From: Desulfovibrionales bacterium
GTDB taxonomy: Bacteria > Desulfobacterota > Desulfovibrionia > Desulfovibrionales > Desulfonatronaceae
NCBI GenBank assembly: GCA_007693505.1
Contig: REDL01000064.1
Span: forward strand, 225,517 to 289,516
Reading direction: 5' to 3'
Length of the DNA: 64,000 bases
A program made the position numbers and the translations under genes. The notes beneath the pieces are model-generated. The model was not told the origin of the DNA and ran no database searches. It saw only the letters and a list, made by a program, of their open reading frames with translations. Shown here piece after piece: positions 8,250 to 16,282 of the stretch (the first letter of the stretch is position 1; the number at the start of each line of letters is the position of its first letter).

Positions 8250-9631
8250 CTGGACTCCTGCTGCGACTGGGCCTGCCGCGACTGGGCAAGTCCGGCCTTG
8301 AGTTCATTCCAGCGCGTCCAAAACTCCGGGAAGGACTTGGCCACGCAACCGGGCTGGTCCAGATCCACGCCAATGCCGCCCAATTCCAGCAGGGACAGGC
8401 TCATGGCCAGACGATGGTCCCCGTAGGTCCGGAAGGCAACCTGGCTTTCCGAAGGCAACGGGGCTGGCTCGATCCGCAGGCCGTCGTCCAGGGCGGTGGT
8501 CGTGGCTCCGATCCGGGCCAATTCCGTAACCACGGCGTCCAGCCGGTCGCTTTCCTTGATCCGCAGGTGGGCCACGTTGCGGATCGTGGTTGTGCCTCTG
8601 GCCTGGGCGGCCACCGCGGCCACGGTGGGCACCAGGTCCGGACAAGGGCCCATATCCAGGTCCACGCCGCGCAACGCACCGCCGACCACGGTGACCTGAT
8701 CCGGAGTGTCGCGACTCCAGGCCACCGTGGCGCCCATCCGGGCCAGAATATCCACGATGGCCCGGTCGCCCTGCAGAGATTGGGGATTCAGGCCGCGCAG
8801 TCCCACGGGAGCGGTGCTCAGGGCGCCGGCAGCCAGGAAGTAGGAGGCATTGCTCCAGTCCCCTTCCACGGCCATGCTTTGGGCCTGATACGCTCCGGGT
8901 TGAATCCGGATGCGCAGGCGGCCGGGGGCGACATCACCGGGTGTGCGCCAGTCCACGTCCATCCAGCGGGCATGGTGCAGGGTCTGTACCTGGAAGTGCA
9001 CGCCGAACCGTTCCATCACGTCCAGGGTCAATCCGACATAGGGCCAGGAAACCACCTTGTGTCCGCCCACCAGGATGGTCAACGGTGCACGGGCCAGTGG
9101 CGCGGCCAGAAGCAGGCCGGAGATGTACTGGCTGGACTCGTCCAGGTCGATGCTCGTTTCGCCTCCGGGCAGACCGGAGGCATGCAGAAGCAGAGGCGGG
9201 CAACCGGGCTGCTCCAGGTATTCCACCTCGGTCCCTTGGGAGGTCAGGGCCGCGACCAGGCTGGCAATGGGCCGGGAGTGCATCTTGCCCAGGCCCTCAA
9301 TCCGAAACGATCCATGCCCGGCGGCCAGCACCGCGGTCAGCAGCCGGCAAGTGGTTCCGGATTCGCCCACGTTCATGACCAGAGGCTCCAGGTCATGCCG
9401 GCGCTCGCGGCCCAGAGGACCGCGAGGCATGCCGGAGACAACGTATCGTCCCGGGCCGTCGCGCTGGATCAGGGCCGAGGCCCGGGCCAGAATATCCCTG
9501 GTCCGTTCCAGGTCCTCGCTTTCCAGGACGTTCGTCAGCAGAGACCGGCCCGGGGCCAAGGCCGCGGCGATCAGGGCGCGGTGAGACAGGGATTTGGAGG
9601 CCGGAGCCTCAAGGATAACGGGATTTGGCAT
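8246..9631 (-). CDS. aroA: 3-phosphoshikimate 1-carboxyvinyltransferase (EPSP synthase)
   Basis: Joins shikimate 3-phosphate and PEP. 461 residues. N-terminal EAPASKSLSHRALIAA, the VGESGTTCRLL segment (PEP/glyphosate loop, with Cys where Met is common), and the C-terminal RIKESDRLDAV and GDHRLAMS motifs mark the family. The start at 9631 (MPNPVILEAPASKS) follows AGGAA by 6 bases; a start 15 codons upstream has less support. It sits between pheA and tyrA in the supraoperon, although aroD, aroE, aroK and aroC are not in this cluster. Confidence 0.95.
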   Translation of the reverse strand: MPNPVILEAPASKSLSHRALIAAALAPGRSLLTNVLESEDLERTRDILARASALIQRDGPGRYVVSGMPRGPLGRERRHDLEPLVMNVGESGTTCRLLTAVLAAGHGSFRIEGLGKMHSRPIASLVAALTSQGTEVEYLEQPGCPPLLLHASGLPGGETSIDLDESSQYISGLLLAAPLARAPLTILVGGHKVVSWPYVGLTLDVMERFGVHFQVQTLHHARWMDVDWRTPGDVAPGRLRIRIQPGAYQAQSMAVEGDWSNASYFLAAGALSTAPVGLRGLNPQSLQGDRAIVDILARMGATVAWSRDTPDQVTVVGGALRGVDLDMGPCPDLVPTVAAVAAQARGTTTIRNVAHLRIKESDRLDAVVTELARIGATTTALDDGLRIEPAPLPSESQVAFRTYGDHRLAMSLSLLELGGIGVDLDQPGCVAKSFPEFWTRWNELKAGLAQSRQAQSQQESR

Positions 9632-9665
9632 GGATGATTCCTGGAATAGAGATTGAAAAAAGCGA

Positions 9666-10817
9666 TTACCCTTCACTAACGTCCAGGTACGGCCCTGACG
9701 GGTAACTGCCCAGGATGCGCAGGGTGTGGCAGTTGTCGCGCAGGTCGTTCAGAACCTGCTGGTATTCCTGGCGGCTGACGTCGCATTCCAGGTCAACGAA
9801 GAACACATATTTCCACTTTTCACCCCGAAAAGGCCGGGATTCCAATTTTTTCATGTTGATGCCCTCCCGGGCCAGCAGATTCAGGACCGCGGCCAGGGCG
9901 CCGGGCTTGTCCGGCAGCGTAAACAGGAGGGAGGTCTTGTCCTGGTTGCCGGCGCCGGCCGGTATCGAACCAATGACCAGAAAGCGGGTCCAGTTGTCCG
10001 GCTGGTCCTCGATGCGTCGGGCCAGGGCAGTCAGGCCGAGCATGCGGCCCAGGCGGACGTGGCCGATGGCCGCGCTGTCCGGCTCTTCCAGCACCCGCCT
10101 GGCCGCGGCCGCGGTGCTTTCCGCGGGCACGATTCGGGCCGTGGGCAGATGCGAGCGCAGCCAGGTGGAGCATTGCTCCAGGGCCTGGGGGTGGGAGTAC
10201 ACCTTGGTCACCTCGGCCAGTTGGCGGGCCGTGGACAGCAGGGCATGGCTGATTTTGCAGTAGATTTCCGCCTGCACGTGGACCTCAAATTGCAGAAACA
10301 AATCCAGGCTCTGGCCCACGGTGCCCTGCAGGGAATTTTCCAGGGGAATCACGCCCAGTTCGGCTTCCCGGGCCACCACGGCCTGAAAAACCTCGTACAG
10401 GGTGGGTTTTGGCTGGAACTCAGCGCTGTGGCCCAGGTATTCCACCCCGGCAAAATAGGAAAAGGTGCCTTCCGGTCCAAGGTAGACAATGTTCTGGGGG
10501 CGTTGCAGCCTTCGGGAGGAGGAGAGGATTTCCCGGTAGATGGAGCGCAGGTGCTCCTCCGGCAGCGGGCCGGGGTTGGCTGTTGTCAAGCTGGTCAGGA
10601 GTTCCTTTTCCCGAAACGGTTTGAAGATGATGTCCCGCTGGTCCTGCTTGAGTCGGCCCACTTCCAGGCTCAGGGCTGCCCGGCGGTTGAGAATGGTCAG
10701 CAATTGTTGGTCAATGGCGTCGATGTCCCGGCGTAGTGCAGCCATGCGGGCCTGGCTTTCCGGGGACAGCTCGGATGGGGTGGATTGGTGGCCGGGGGGT
10801 GAGGGGTTCGGGCTCAT
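9666..10817 (-). CDS. pheA: Bifunctional chorismate mutase / prephenate dehydratase (P-protein)
   Basis: Converts chorismate to prephenate and then phenylpyruvate. 383 residues. The chorismate mutase helical domain (about 22-105) begins LRRDIDAIDQQLLTILNRRA. The prephenate dehydratase domain (about 110-290) starts YLGPEGTFSYFA and carries the catalytic TRF in DNWTRFLVIG. The ACT regulatory domain (about 300-380) with KLESRPFRG binds Phe in this family, so feedback inhibition is expected. Its start overlaps the preceding stop (ATGA). Confidence 0.96.
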   Translation of the reverse strand: MSPNPSPPGHQSTPSELSPESQARMAALRRDIDAIDQQLLTILNRRAALSLEVGRLKQDQRDIIFKPFREKELLTSLTTANPGPLPEEHLRSIYREILSSSRRLQRPQNIVYLGPEGTFSYFAGVEYLGHSAEFQPKPTLYEVFQAVVAREAELGVIPLENSLQGTVGQSLDLFLQFEVHVQAEIYCKISHALLSTARQLAEVTKVYSHPQALEQCSTWLRSHLPTARIVPAESTAAAARRVLEEPDSAAIGHVRLGRMLGLTALARRIEDQPDNWTRFLVIGSIPAGAGNQDKTSLLFTLPDKPGALAAVLNLLAREGINMKKLESRPFRGEKWKYVFFVDLECDVSRQEYQQVLNDLRDNCHTLRILGSYPSGPYLDVSEG

Positions 10818-11785
10818 GCTTCGCTGATCTCCTCGCTGATGGCCATGCCGAAATGCCGCCCGGCCGTGTCCAGGCGACAGAGGATTTCATCCCCTGGCGC
10901 CAGGGCGACCACGCTCACCGGTGAGCCGTCGAGGCGGACCAGACGGATGGTTTCCGCGTTTTGCAGAAAAATCGTGCCGGTTCGATCACCGCAGGAGGCG
11001 GAAATCAGGATCAATGGGCGGATTTCCACCTTGGAGCGGCCGACCACGGCCAGGGATGTCCGGCCGGTTGCGTCGACGATGAGTACTTCTCGTCCGGAAG
11101 CAATTTCTCCAAGATAGGCGGTTCGGTCCCGGGGCAACAGGGTGTAGGCATGCACGGCTCCGGCGTTGATCCGGAACGGGCGGGCCGCGACATATGGGTT
11201 TTCCTCGGTTTCAGCGTGAACCAGGAAGGTGAAGGCACTGGAATTGCCCACGAGCATGCCCTGCCCGGTGCGCAGCAGCGAACAGGTGTCCACGCAAACC
11301 CGGTGGCCCAGGCCCACGGGGGTGATGGCATCAATCCGGGCGGTACTCAGTTCCAACCGGCCCTCGGAAAGCTTGAGTGCGGCAACGATGGCCTTCAGCT
11401 CCGCCCCGGCCTCGGGCAGGACCACCACGAAGTCCACCCCGCGCTCCAGGATGCCCGCGGCCAGTCGGGCCTGATCCAGGGAGGCGACCTCCACGCCCAG
11501 CCCATCGCCCTGGGCCAGAATGTTCTCCACGGGAATGATTTCCCAGCCCAGCCGAAGCAGCACCTTGCCCTGGGTGCGCAGGCAGTGCACCGCGCTGTCT
11601 TCGTCGGCCTTGGACTCCAGGCAGACCGTGGAGAGCTCTTCCTCGGGCAGGACGGTGATCCGCCCCAGGGCCTGGATTTCCTCCACCCGGTTCGCCGGGG
11701 CGATGATGGCGTCCACCCCGGACTCCAAAGCCAAGGTGACGGTGGCCTTGTCGAAGGGTACAGCCTTGAACCAAACTTGGGTCAT
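10814..11785 (-). CDS. 3-dehydroquinate synthase II (archaeal type)
   Basis: Converts 2-amino-3,7-dideoxy-D-threo-hept-6-ulosonate to 3-dehydroquinate by NAD-dependent oxidative deamination and cyclisation, replacing AroB. Family known from Methanocaldococcus MJ1249. 323 residues. Recognisable segments are MTQVWFKAVPFDK at the start, GHRVCVDTCSLLRTGQGMLVG, NPYVAARPFRINAGAVHAY and EIRPLILISA. The ATG at 11785 is preferred over one at 11791 because GAGG lies 8 rather than 2 bases away. Its partner enzyme is encoded 14 bases upstream. Confidence 0.93.
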   Translation of the reverse strand: MTQVWFKAVPFDKATVTLALESGVDAIIAPANRVEEIQALGRITVLPEEELSTVCLESKADEDSAVHCLRTQGKVLLRLGWEIIPVENILAQGDGLGVEVASLDQARLAAGILERGVDFVVVLPEAGAELKAIVAALKLSEGRLELSTARIDAITPVGLGHRVCVDTCSLLRTGQGMLVGNSSAFTFLVHAETEENPYVAARPFRINAGAVHAYTLLPRDRTAYLGEIASGREVLIVDATGRTSLAVVGRSKVEIRPLILISASCGDRTGTIFLQNAETIRLVRLDGSPVSVVALAPGDEILCRLDTAGRHFGMAISEEISEA

Positions 11786-11799
11786 GATCATGTCCTCGT

Positions 11800-12603
11800 T
11801 TATTGCAAAAGTTCCATGGCCTGCGCCACTTCCCAGTCGTCATGGACGATGCCGTGCAGGGCCTGGACCAGTCGGGCAGGTTGCTGGGCCTGGAAGATGT
11901 TCCGCCCGATGGACAGCCCCGCGCCTCCGGCCTGGAGGCTGTCGGAGACCATGCGCACCAGGTCCTCGCTGCTGTCCAGTTTCGGCCCGCCGGCAATCAC
12001 CACAGGCACGCAGCAGCCGTCCACCACCCTGCGGAAGGATTCGATGGTGCCGGTATAGGGTACCTTGACCACATCAGCGCCCAGTTCCACGCCCACCCGG
12101 GCACACTGGGCCACCACGTCCGGGTCGTATTCATCGGCAATTTTCGGTCCGCGGGCATAAACCATGGCCAGCACCGGCATGCCCCAGTCCATGGCAGCGG
12201 TGGTGACCCGGCCCATCTGCTCCAGCATGTAGCGTTCGGTTTCGTCGCCCAGGTTGATATGCAGGCTGACCGCGTCCGCACCCAGCTTGATGGCGTCCTC
12301 CACCGTGCCCACCAGGGTTTTGGCATTGGGGAACGGGGAGAGAGACGTGCTGGCCGAAAGGTGGACGATCAATCCGATGTCCGCGCCCTTGCCCCGGTGG
12401 GAGCAGCGTACCAGCCCCTTGTGCAGGATGATGGCATTCGCTCCGCCCTCGGCCACGCTGTTGATGGATTCGCGCATGTCCACCAGCCCGTCAATGGGGC
12501 CGACGCTGACGCCGTGGTCCATGGGCACGACGATGGTCCGGCCCGTATTGCGGTTGAAAATCCGCTCCAGGCGGACGGCTTTGCCCAAGTGCATGTTCTG
12601 CAT
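11800..12603 (-). CDS. 2-amino-3,7-dideoxy-D-threo-hept-6-ulosonate synthase (class I aldolase family)
   Basis: Transaldolase-type enzyme of the archaeal-style route to 3-dehydroquinate (MJ0400 family), bypassing DAHP synthase. 267 residues. The TIM-barrel motifs are [34 protein letters not shown] (Schiff-base Lys) and [15 protein letters not shown]. The start [16 protein letters not shown] at 12603 follows GGGGAG. It is the first structural gene of the supraoperon, directly behind the leader terminator. Adjacency to 3-dehydroquinate synthase II separates it from class I fructose-bisphosphate aldolase. Confidence 0.92.
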   Translation of the reverse strand: MQNMHLGKAVRLERIFNRNTGRTIVVPMDHGVSVGPIDGLVDMRESINSVAEGGANAIILHKGLVRCSHRGKGADIGLIVHLSASTSLSPFPNAKTLVGTVEDAIKLGADAVSLHINLGDETERYMLEQMGRVTTAAMDWGMPVLAMVYARGPKIADEYDPDVVAQCARVGVELGADVVKVPYTGTIESFRRVVDGCCVPVVIAGGPKLDSSEDLVRMVSDSLQAGGAGLSIGRNIFQAQQPARLVQALHGIVHDDWEVAQAMELLQ

Positions 12604-12671
12604 GATCTGTCTCCCCGGGCCCTGTTCCCGGATTTGTCTCAAGCAGACCGTCAAGAGCTACCGCCGCGGCC

Positions 12672-12708
12672 AAAAAAAAGGGCCGCCGGCGGTTTGCCTG
12701 CGGCCCTT
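12672..12708 (-). terminator. Leader terminator of the aromatic supraoperon (proposed attenuator)
   Basis: On the minus strand a 9-bp perfect stem (12700-12708 with 12678-12686, AAGGGCCGC/GCGGCCCTT), 13-base loop and eight T. It lies between the leader ORF and the first structural gene, where only read-through can express the operon. Confidence 0.88.
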
Positions 12709-12768
12709 GAGAGCGGTTTGCTATGGTATCCTAGACTGTTGAATGCACCGCTGCCCTCTGACCACAGG
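12697..12768 (-). promoter_or_regulatory. Proposed antiterminator pairing in the aromatic leader
   Basis: CCTGTGGTC (12760-12768, leader codons 24-27) can pair over nine positions (seven Watson-Crick, two G-U) with GGCCGCAGG (12697-12705), which includes most of the 5' arm of the terminator. The two structures exclude each other. The upstream half lies just behind the aromatic codon run, where it would be exposed by a stalled ribosome and covered by a moving one. A third pairing, AGCGGT with ACCGCT, lies between them. Energies were not computed. Confidence 0.65.
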
Positions 12769-12838
12769 TCAATCCACGCCAAAAATAAAAAAAACCAAAA
12801 TAAAAATTCGTGGTGTGGAAGAGGGGCAAGGAGTGCAT
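12731..12838 (-). CDS. Aromatic amino acid leader peptide (35 residues)
   Basis: A short ORF directly upstream of the leader terminator. Codons 12-20 read FYFGFFYFW: five Phe, two Tyr and one Trp in nine codons. Phe is encoded mostly by TTT although the genes around prefer GC-rich codons. The stop (12731-12733) lies 22 bases before the terminator stem, the spacing expected of an attenuator leader. No Shine-Dalgarno site is visible in front of the ATG and the likely transcription start is only a few bases away, so translation may be leaderless or use another promoter. Function is by analogy with pheL and trpL. Confidence 0.75.
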   Translation of the reverse strand: MHSLPLFHTTNFYFGFFYFWRGLTCGQRAAVHSTV

Positions 12839-12845
12839 GGATCGG

Positions 12846-12875
12846 TCAATACAGAAAGCCGGCAAGACATGTCAA
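12846..12875 (-). promoter_or_regulatory. Putative sigma-70 promoter of the aromatic supraoperon
   Basis: A perfect TTGACA -35 box (12870-12875) is followed after 16 bases by TGTATT, or after 18 by TATTGA, as a weak -10 box. Transcription would begin near 12840, almost at the leader ATG. The -35 is strong and the -10 poor, so a second promoter further upstream cannot be excluded. Confidence 0.45.
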
Positions 12876-12993
12876 GCATTTTTTTTCTTCATTTGCAGGA
12901 GTCAGGGTTAACTGTATTCTTAGCAAAAACTTCATAATTTCAGAATATAGGCTGCAGTGTATCTGAGAGTATCCCCCAGGGTGGTCTTGTCAT

Positions 12994-13026
12994 CATCGAA
13001 ATTGAAACCGATTTCGATATTGATCC
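12994..13026. repeat. Dispersed GATTTCGAT-type imperfect palindrome, copy 2
   Basis: TCATCGAAATTGAAACC followed by GATTTCGATATTGATCC forms an imperfect inverted repeat resembling those at 2791-2826 and 45981-46031. It lies between divergent genes. Confidence 0.45.
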
Positions 13027-13123
13027 AGATCTCCTTTGGCTTGAGACCAGATCTGCCCTGCTGCAGGAGTACTTGCAACTTGGGAGGTTTTTTGAAACGA
13101 TGTCACCTCAAAGCCATCAATTT

Positions 13124-13158
13124 AGGGGATGACCACATTAAAGGGGATGACCACATTA
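13124..13158 (+). repeat. Tandem 17-base duplication at the LysM gene start
   Basis: AGGGGATGACCACATTA occurs at 13124-13140 and again at 13142-13158. The second copy supplies the AGGGG ribosome site and runs into the ATG. The first copy repeats the ribosome site 18 bases upstream, which may be a slippage product. Confidence 0.7.
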
Positions 13159-13844
13159 TGGATAAAAAAAGCTGGTTGCAGAAATTGGAGTCCATGGAGC
13201 AGGAGCGCCAGGACGTCGACACTCCGGAGGAGGACGAGCGCGGAACATGGCGCGACGCTCTCGAGGGCCGGGGAAAATATGTGATTTTCGGCGGCGTGGG
13301 GCTTTTCGTCTTTATTTTGCTCCTGATTATTGTCTCTTCGGGTGGGGGGGGCAACGTGGATCGGGATCTTCAGGACATTCTGACCCGGTTGGAGGTCATC
13401 GAGACGCGAATCGTTGGGCTGGAAAACCAGGAGAGCGGACGGCAGCAGGCTCTGGTGCGTATGCAGGGTGATTTCAGCATCCTGACCATGCGGGTGGACA
13501 AACTTTCCCGAGAGATGAAGGAGGCTGTCGCCGAGGAAACGCCTCGCCCCGCACAACGCCAGGCCGCAACGCAACAACCGCGGCAGGAGCAGCCCGCCCA
13601 ACAACCGGCGCGTCCACAGCAGCAGGCCGCAGCCAGCCCACCGGCCGCGCCGACTCCAGCGCCATCTCCGCCCCAGCAGGAGCGTCCGGCCGCGTCCAGA
13701 CCGGTGACTCACGAAGTTCAGCCCGGCGAGACGTTGTTCCGCATCAGCCGTACCTACGGAGTTTCCGTGGATGACCTGCGTCGCCTGAACAATATTTCCG
13801 GAGATCGGATCAATCCCGGCCAGGTGCTCACCGTTCGTCCCTAA
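13158..13844 (+). CDS. Membrane-anchored LysM domain protein
   Basis: Probably binds peptidoglycan from the cytoplasmic membrane. 228 residues. An acidic cytoplasmic N-terminus (1-40) is followed by one membrane span (about 41-60, YVIFGGVGLFVFILLLIIV), then a predicted coiled coil (about 68-115) and a long Pro/Gln/Ala-rich linker (about 120-180). The C-terminal LysM domain (about 184-228) reads VQPGETLFRISRTYGVSVDDL. No enzymatic domain is present. It stands alone, transcribed away from the aromatic operon. Which cell-envelope process it serves cannot be told from context. Confidence 0.85.
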   Translation: MDKKSWLQKLESMEQERQDVDTPEEDERGTWRDALEGRGKYVIFGGVGLFVFILLLIIVSSGGGGNVDRDLQDILTRLEVIETRIVGLENQESGRQQALVRMQGDFSILTMRVDKLSREMKEAVAEETPRPAQRQAATQQPRQEQPAQQPARPQQQAAASPPAAPTPAPSPPQQERPAASRPVTHEVQPGETLFRISRTYGVSVDDLRRLNNISGDRINPGQVLTVRP

Positions 13845-13904
13845 CAGACACGCGGCGAGTTAACCGAAACGTCTCGAGGCGCGGTGCGCCTATAGGTTTT
13901 TACC

Positions 13905-13943
13905 CAGCCACCGAATCCGGTCTTCGGCCGTGATCGGTGGCTG
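13905..13943. terminator. Inverted repeat between convergent genes, possible terminator
   Basis: CAGCCACCGA (13905-13914) pairs perfectly with TCGGTGGCTG (13934-13943). It sits between the LysM gene and the convergent U32 peptidase gene, where a bidirectional terminator would be expected. There is no T-run directly behind the stem on either strand, so Rho-independent activity is doubtful. Confidence 0.45.
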
Positions 13944-14020
13944 TTGCATTCTGTACCGACTGTCCTCCGTCGCGTAGTGCGGAGGGAACAAACCGTAACC
14001 TCAGAAATGTCCCTTGCCCG

Positions 14021-16150
14021 CTACACCAGTCGCAGGTTCCAGTTGAAAGAAGATGTTCGGGGGCGCTGGGTCAGCCCTGCGGGGAACTTTTCTTCCAGTT
14101 CCACGAATAGCCGGTAGCCCGCGGATTCCAGACGGGGCAGATGGTGTCGCAGGTCCAGAGACCAGTCCGGGTAAGCCCAGAGATCGGCGCCGTATTTCCG
14201 GACCCAGGCGACCTCCTCTTTGGGGCTGACCACTGGGGTGTCCACCTCGAGCTCCTCGGCCTGCCAACGGGATACGCATAATGGCCAGAAACCGGCTGTG
14301 ACAATGCCCAGGGGCAATGGGGCGTTTTGCGGTAAGTCCAAAAATGCCTCATCATCCAGCTCCGGGCTGACCACCGCCCCGGCAAAGCCGAGCAAGGCCA
14401 GTTGTTCCAGGGCCAGGGCATTGGCCGTGTTGCAGAAAGGCCCGGCCCAGAGGCGGATCGCCGGTGTAGCTTTCCGGAGATGAGTGGATTGCATGGTGGG
14501 TAGCGCTTCGAACAGCCCTGCCTGCCAGGGGGCATTGCAGACGAACAATGTCGCCCCGGCACCGCGCACCCGGCACAGGGCATCGATCCAGAGCTGCTCC
14601 TCCTCCGGCCAGATGACCGGCGGCAACCACCAGCAGAGCTCACGGCACGTGGCCTCGGTCATATGCTCCAGAAATTTGGGGTCCAACCACATGGCCCGGG
14701 TCGTGCTTTTTTCGCGACGCAGTGGCCGCCGGGAGACACGCATCACCAAGGAGCGGATGGGCGGAGCAATGGTGTCGGACGAGACCGGATGGAACGCTGA
14801 GGCGGGGATGGGAGACGATCCCCGGCCTGAGGCGATTTCCGTGGCCTCCTGTTCAAGTTGCCGCAATAGTCGCTGCAATTCCGGCTCCCGACGATCAATC
14901 AACCAGACAGGAGTTCCGGGTGGAGGCAGGGCTGCACGGGGCTTCATGCCCTGCCTGGCCCCGTGATGCTTGTCCGGATTATTTTGAGTGTCTTTTTTTA
15001 AAGATGTGCTGGTGTTTTTCCCAAAGGTTTTGCCAGGACCTTGCGCTAGGTCGAATCGGCCGCCTTTGGGCAGCGGGCGGGTGACACGGATGATCCGGTG
15101 CCAGGGCTGATCCTCGGTTCCCAGGCGGAGCAGATCTCCGGGAAGCAGAGGAACTCGGGGGCGGATGAATGGGGTTTTGGCGTCCTTGGGCACATGGCCG
15201 GCGAGCATCCCGGAACCAAGATGGCTGTCCGGAGCCAGGGGGATGTAGCGGCGCTGGGGCAGGAACCCGGCATGGGAGCCGGGACGTCCGAGGGCCATTT
15301 CCAGCAAGGCCGCGGCTTCCCTTCTGGACCGCGTCGACGCCGCCTCGTCGCGCAGCAGGCGGTATGCGGTGACGGTGTAAAAGACATAGTGGGCGCTTTT
15401 CTTGCGGCCCTCGATTTTCCAGGTCCGGACCTGGGGGATGTCCAGAAGGGTTTTGACCAGCACATCCAGACTCAAGTCTTGACAGGAAAAGAAGCCTCCC
15501 CTGCGGCCTTCCTGAACGTAGCGCCGGCGGCAGGGCTGCACGCAGCGTCCACGCAGCCCACTCTTGCCCCCCATGTAGCTGCTCCAGTAGCAACGTCCAG
15601 ATACGGCGTAGCACAGTGCGCCGTGCACAAACACCTCCAGATGCATCTCGGGCGGGCAGGCAGCGGCCATCTGTTTGATTTCATCCAGGTGCAGCTCCCG
15701 AGGCAGAACCACCTGCCGGACCCCCAGGCGGGCGGCGGTATTCAGCCCGATTGGGGGAGTGACACAGGCCAGGGTGGACAGATGCAGCTCTCCGGAAAAC
15801 CCGCATTGCCCCGCCAGGGTCAGCAGGCCGAGATCCTGGACAATCAGCCCGTCTGGTTGAACATGGCGCTGCAGCTGATCCACCAATCGCCCCGCGGCCG
15901 CAAGGTCTCCGGGCTTGACCAGCGTGTTCATGGCCACCAGAACCCGTCGGCCCTTGGAATGAGCCAGCCGGGTCAGATCAGCCATCTCTGCCAAAGAAAA
16001 GTTCTCCGCCTCCATCCGGGCCGAAAAATGCTTCAATCCGCAATATACGGCATCCGCACCAGCGGCCAAGGCCGCCAGAAAAGCCTGCCGGTCGCCGGCC
16101 GGGGCCAGGATCTCCGGGACGTGTTTTTCGGAAGGGGGTGTGCCTGGCAT
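14021..16150 (-). CDS. U32 family peptidase / tRNA-modification-type protein
   Basis: Member of the U32 (collagenase-like) family; several relatives are radical-independent hydroxylation factors such as RlhA, TrhP and UbiU/V. 709 residues. The TIM-barrel part begins PEILAPAGDRQAFLAALAAGADAVYCG. The family signature surrounds VFVHGALCYAVSGRCYWSS, and a nearby cysteine set GRCVQPCRRRY could hold an Fe-S cluster. A C-terminal extension of about 350 residues resembles the DUF3656 part of RlhA-like proteins only loosely. The ATG at 16150 has AGAGG 7-8 bases upstream; the open frame continues through tRNA-fMet and cannot all be coding. Confidence 0.85.
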   Translation of the reverse strand: MPGTPPSEKHVPEILAPAGDRQAFLAALAAGADAVYCGLKHFSARMEAENFSLAEMADLTRLAHSKGRRVLVAMNTLVKPGDLAAAGRLVDQLQRHVQPDGLIVQDLGLLTLAGQCGFSGELHLSTLACVTPPIGLNTAARLGVRQVVLPRELHLDEIKQMAAACPPEMHLEVFVHGALCYAVSGRCYWSSYMGGKSGLRGRCVQPCRRRYVQEGRRGGFFSCQDLSLDVLVKTLLDIPQVRTWKIEGRKKSAHYVFYTVTAYRLLRDEAASTRSRREAAALLEMALGRPGSHAGFLPQRRYIPLAPDSHLGSGMLAGHVPKDAKTPFIRPRVPLLPGDLLRLGTEDQPWHRIIRVTRPLPKGGRFDLAQGPGKTFGKNTSTSLKKDTQNNPDKHHGARQGMKPRAALPPPGTPVWLIDRREPELQRLLRQLEQEATEIASGRGSSPIPASAFHPVSSDTIAPPIRSLVMRVSRRPLRREKSTTRAMWLDPKFLEHMTEATCRELCWWLPPVIWPEEEQLWIDALCRVRGAGATLFVCNAPWQAGLFEALPTMQSTHLRKATPAIRLWAGPFCNTANALALEQLALLGFAGAVVSPELDDEAFLDLPQNAPLPLGIVTAGFWPLCVSRWQAEELEVDTPVVSPKEEVAWVRKYGADLWAYPDWSLDLRHHLPRLESAGYRLFVELEEKFPAGLTQRPRTSSFNWNLRLV

Positions 16151-16238
16151 GGTCGTGCCTCTATCATGGTTCATGGTTGGATTGTCAGTTTTCATGGCCA
16201 TGTTGCGCGAGAGACCATCTAGAAAATCAAATTTCAGC

Positions 16239-16271
16239 AAAAAAAAAGGTTTACGATTTTTATCGTAAACC
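16239..16271 (-). terminator. Intrinsic terminator of the initiator tRNA gene
   Basis: On the minus strand a 10-bp perfect stem GGTTTACGAT/ATCGTAAACC with a four-base loop is followed by nine T. It begins 12 bases after the tRNA 3' end. Confidence 0.92.
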
Positions 16272-16282
16272 CTTGAATTTGC

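Larger units (their letters stand above)
12839..13157. other. Divergent intergenic region between the aromatic supraoperon and the LysM gene
   Basis: It holds the putative supraoperon promoter at its left end, a GATTTCGAT-type repeat (12994-13026) in the middle and a tandem 17-base duplication (13124-13158) at its right end. I find no additional gene. Confidence 0.6.

Noticed and set aside
8045..9637. A 530-codon open frame on the plus strand opposite aroA/tyrA
   Set aside because: Low-complexity Gly/Gln/His-rich antisense shadow of GC-rich genes; no ribosome site or family resemblance.
12743..12937. Lys-rich plus-strand open frame over the leader region
   Set aside because: It is the complement of the Phe/Tyr codon run of the leader; no support as a gene.
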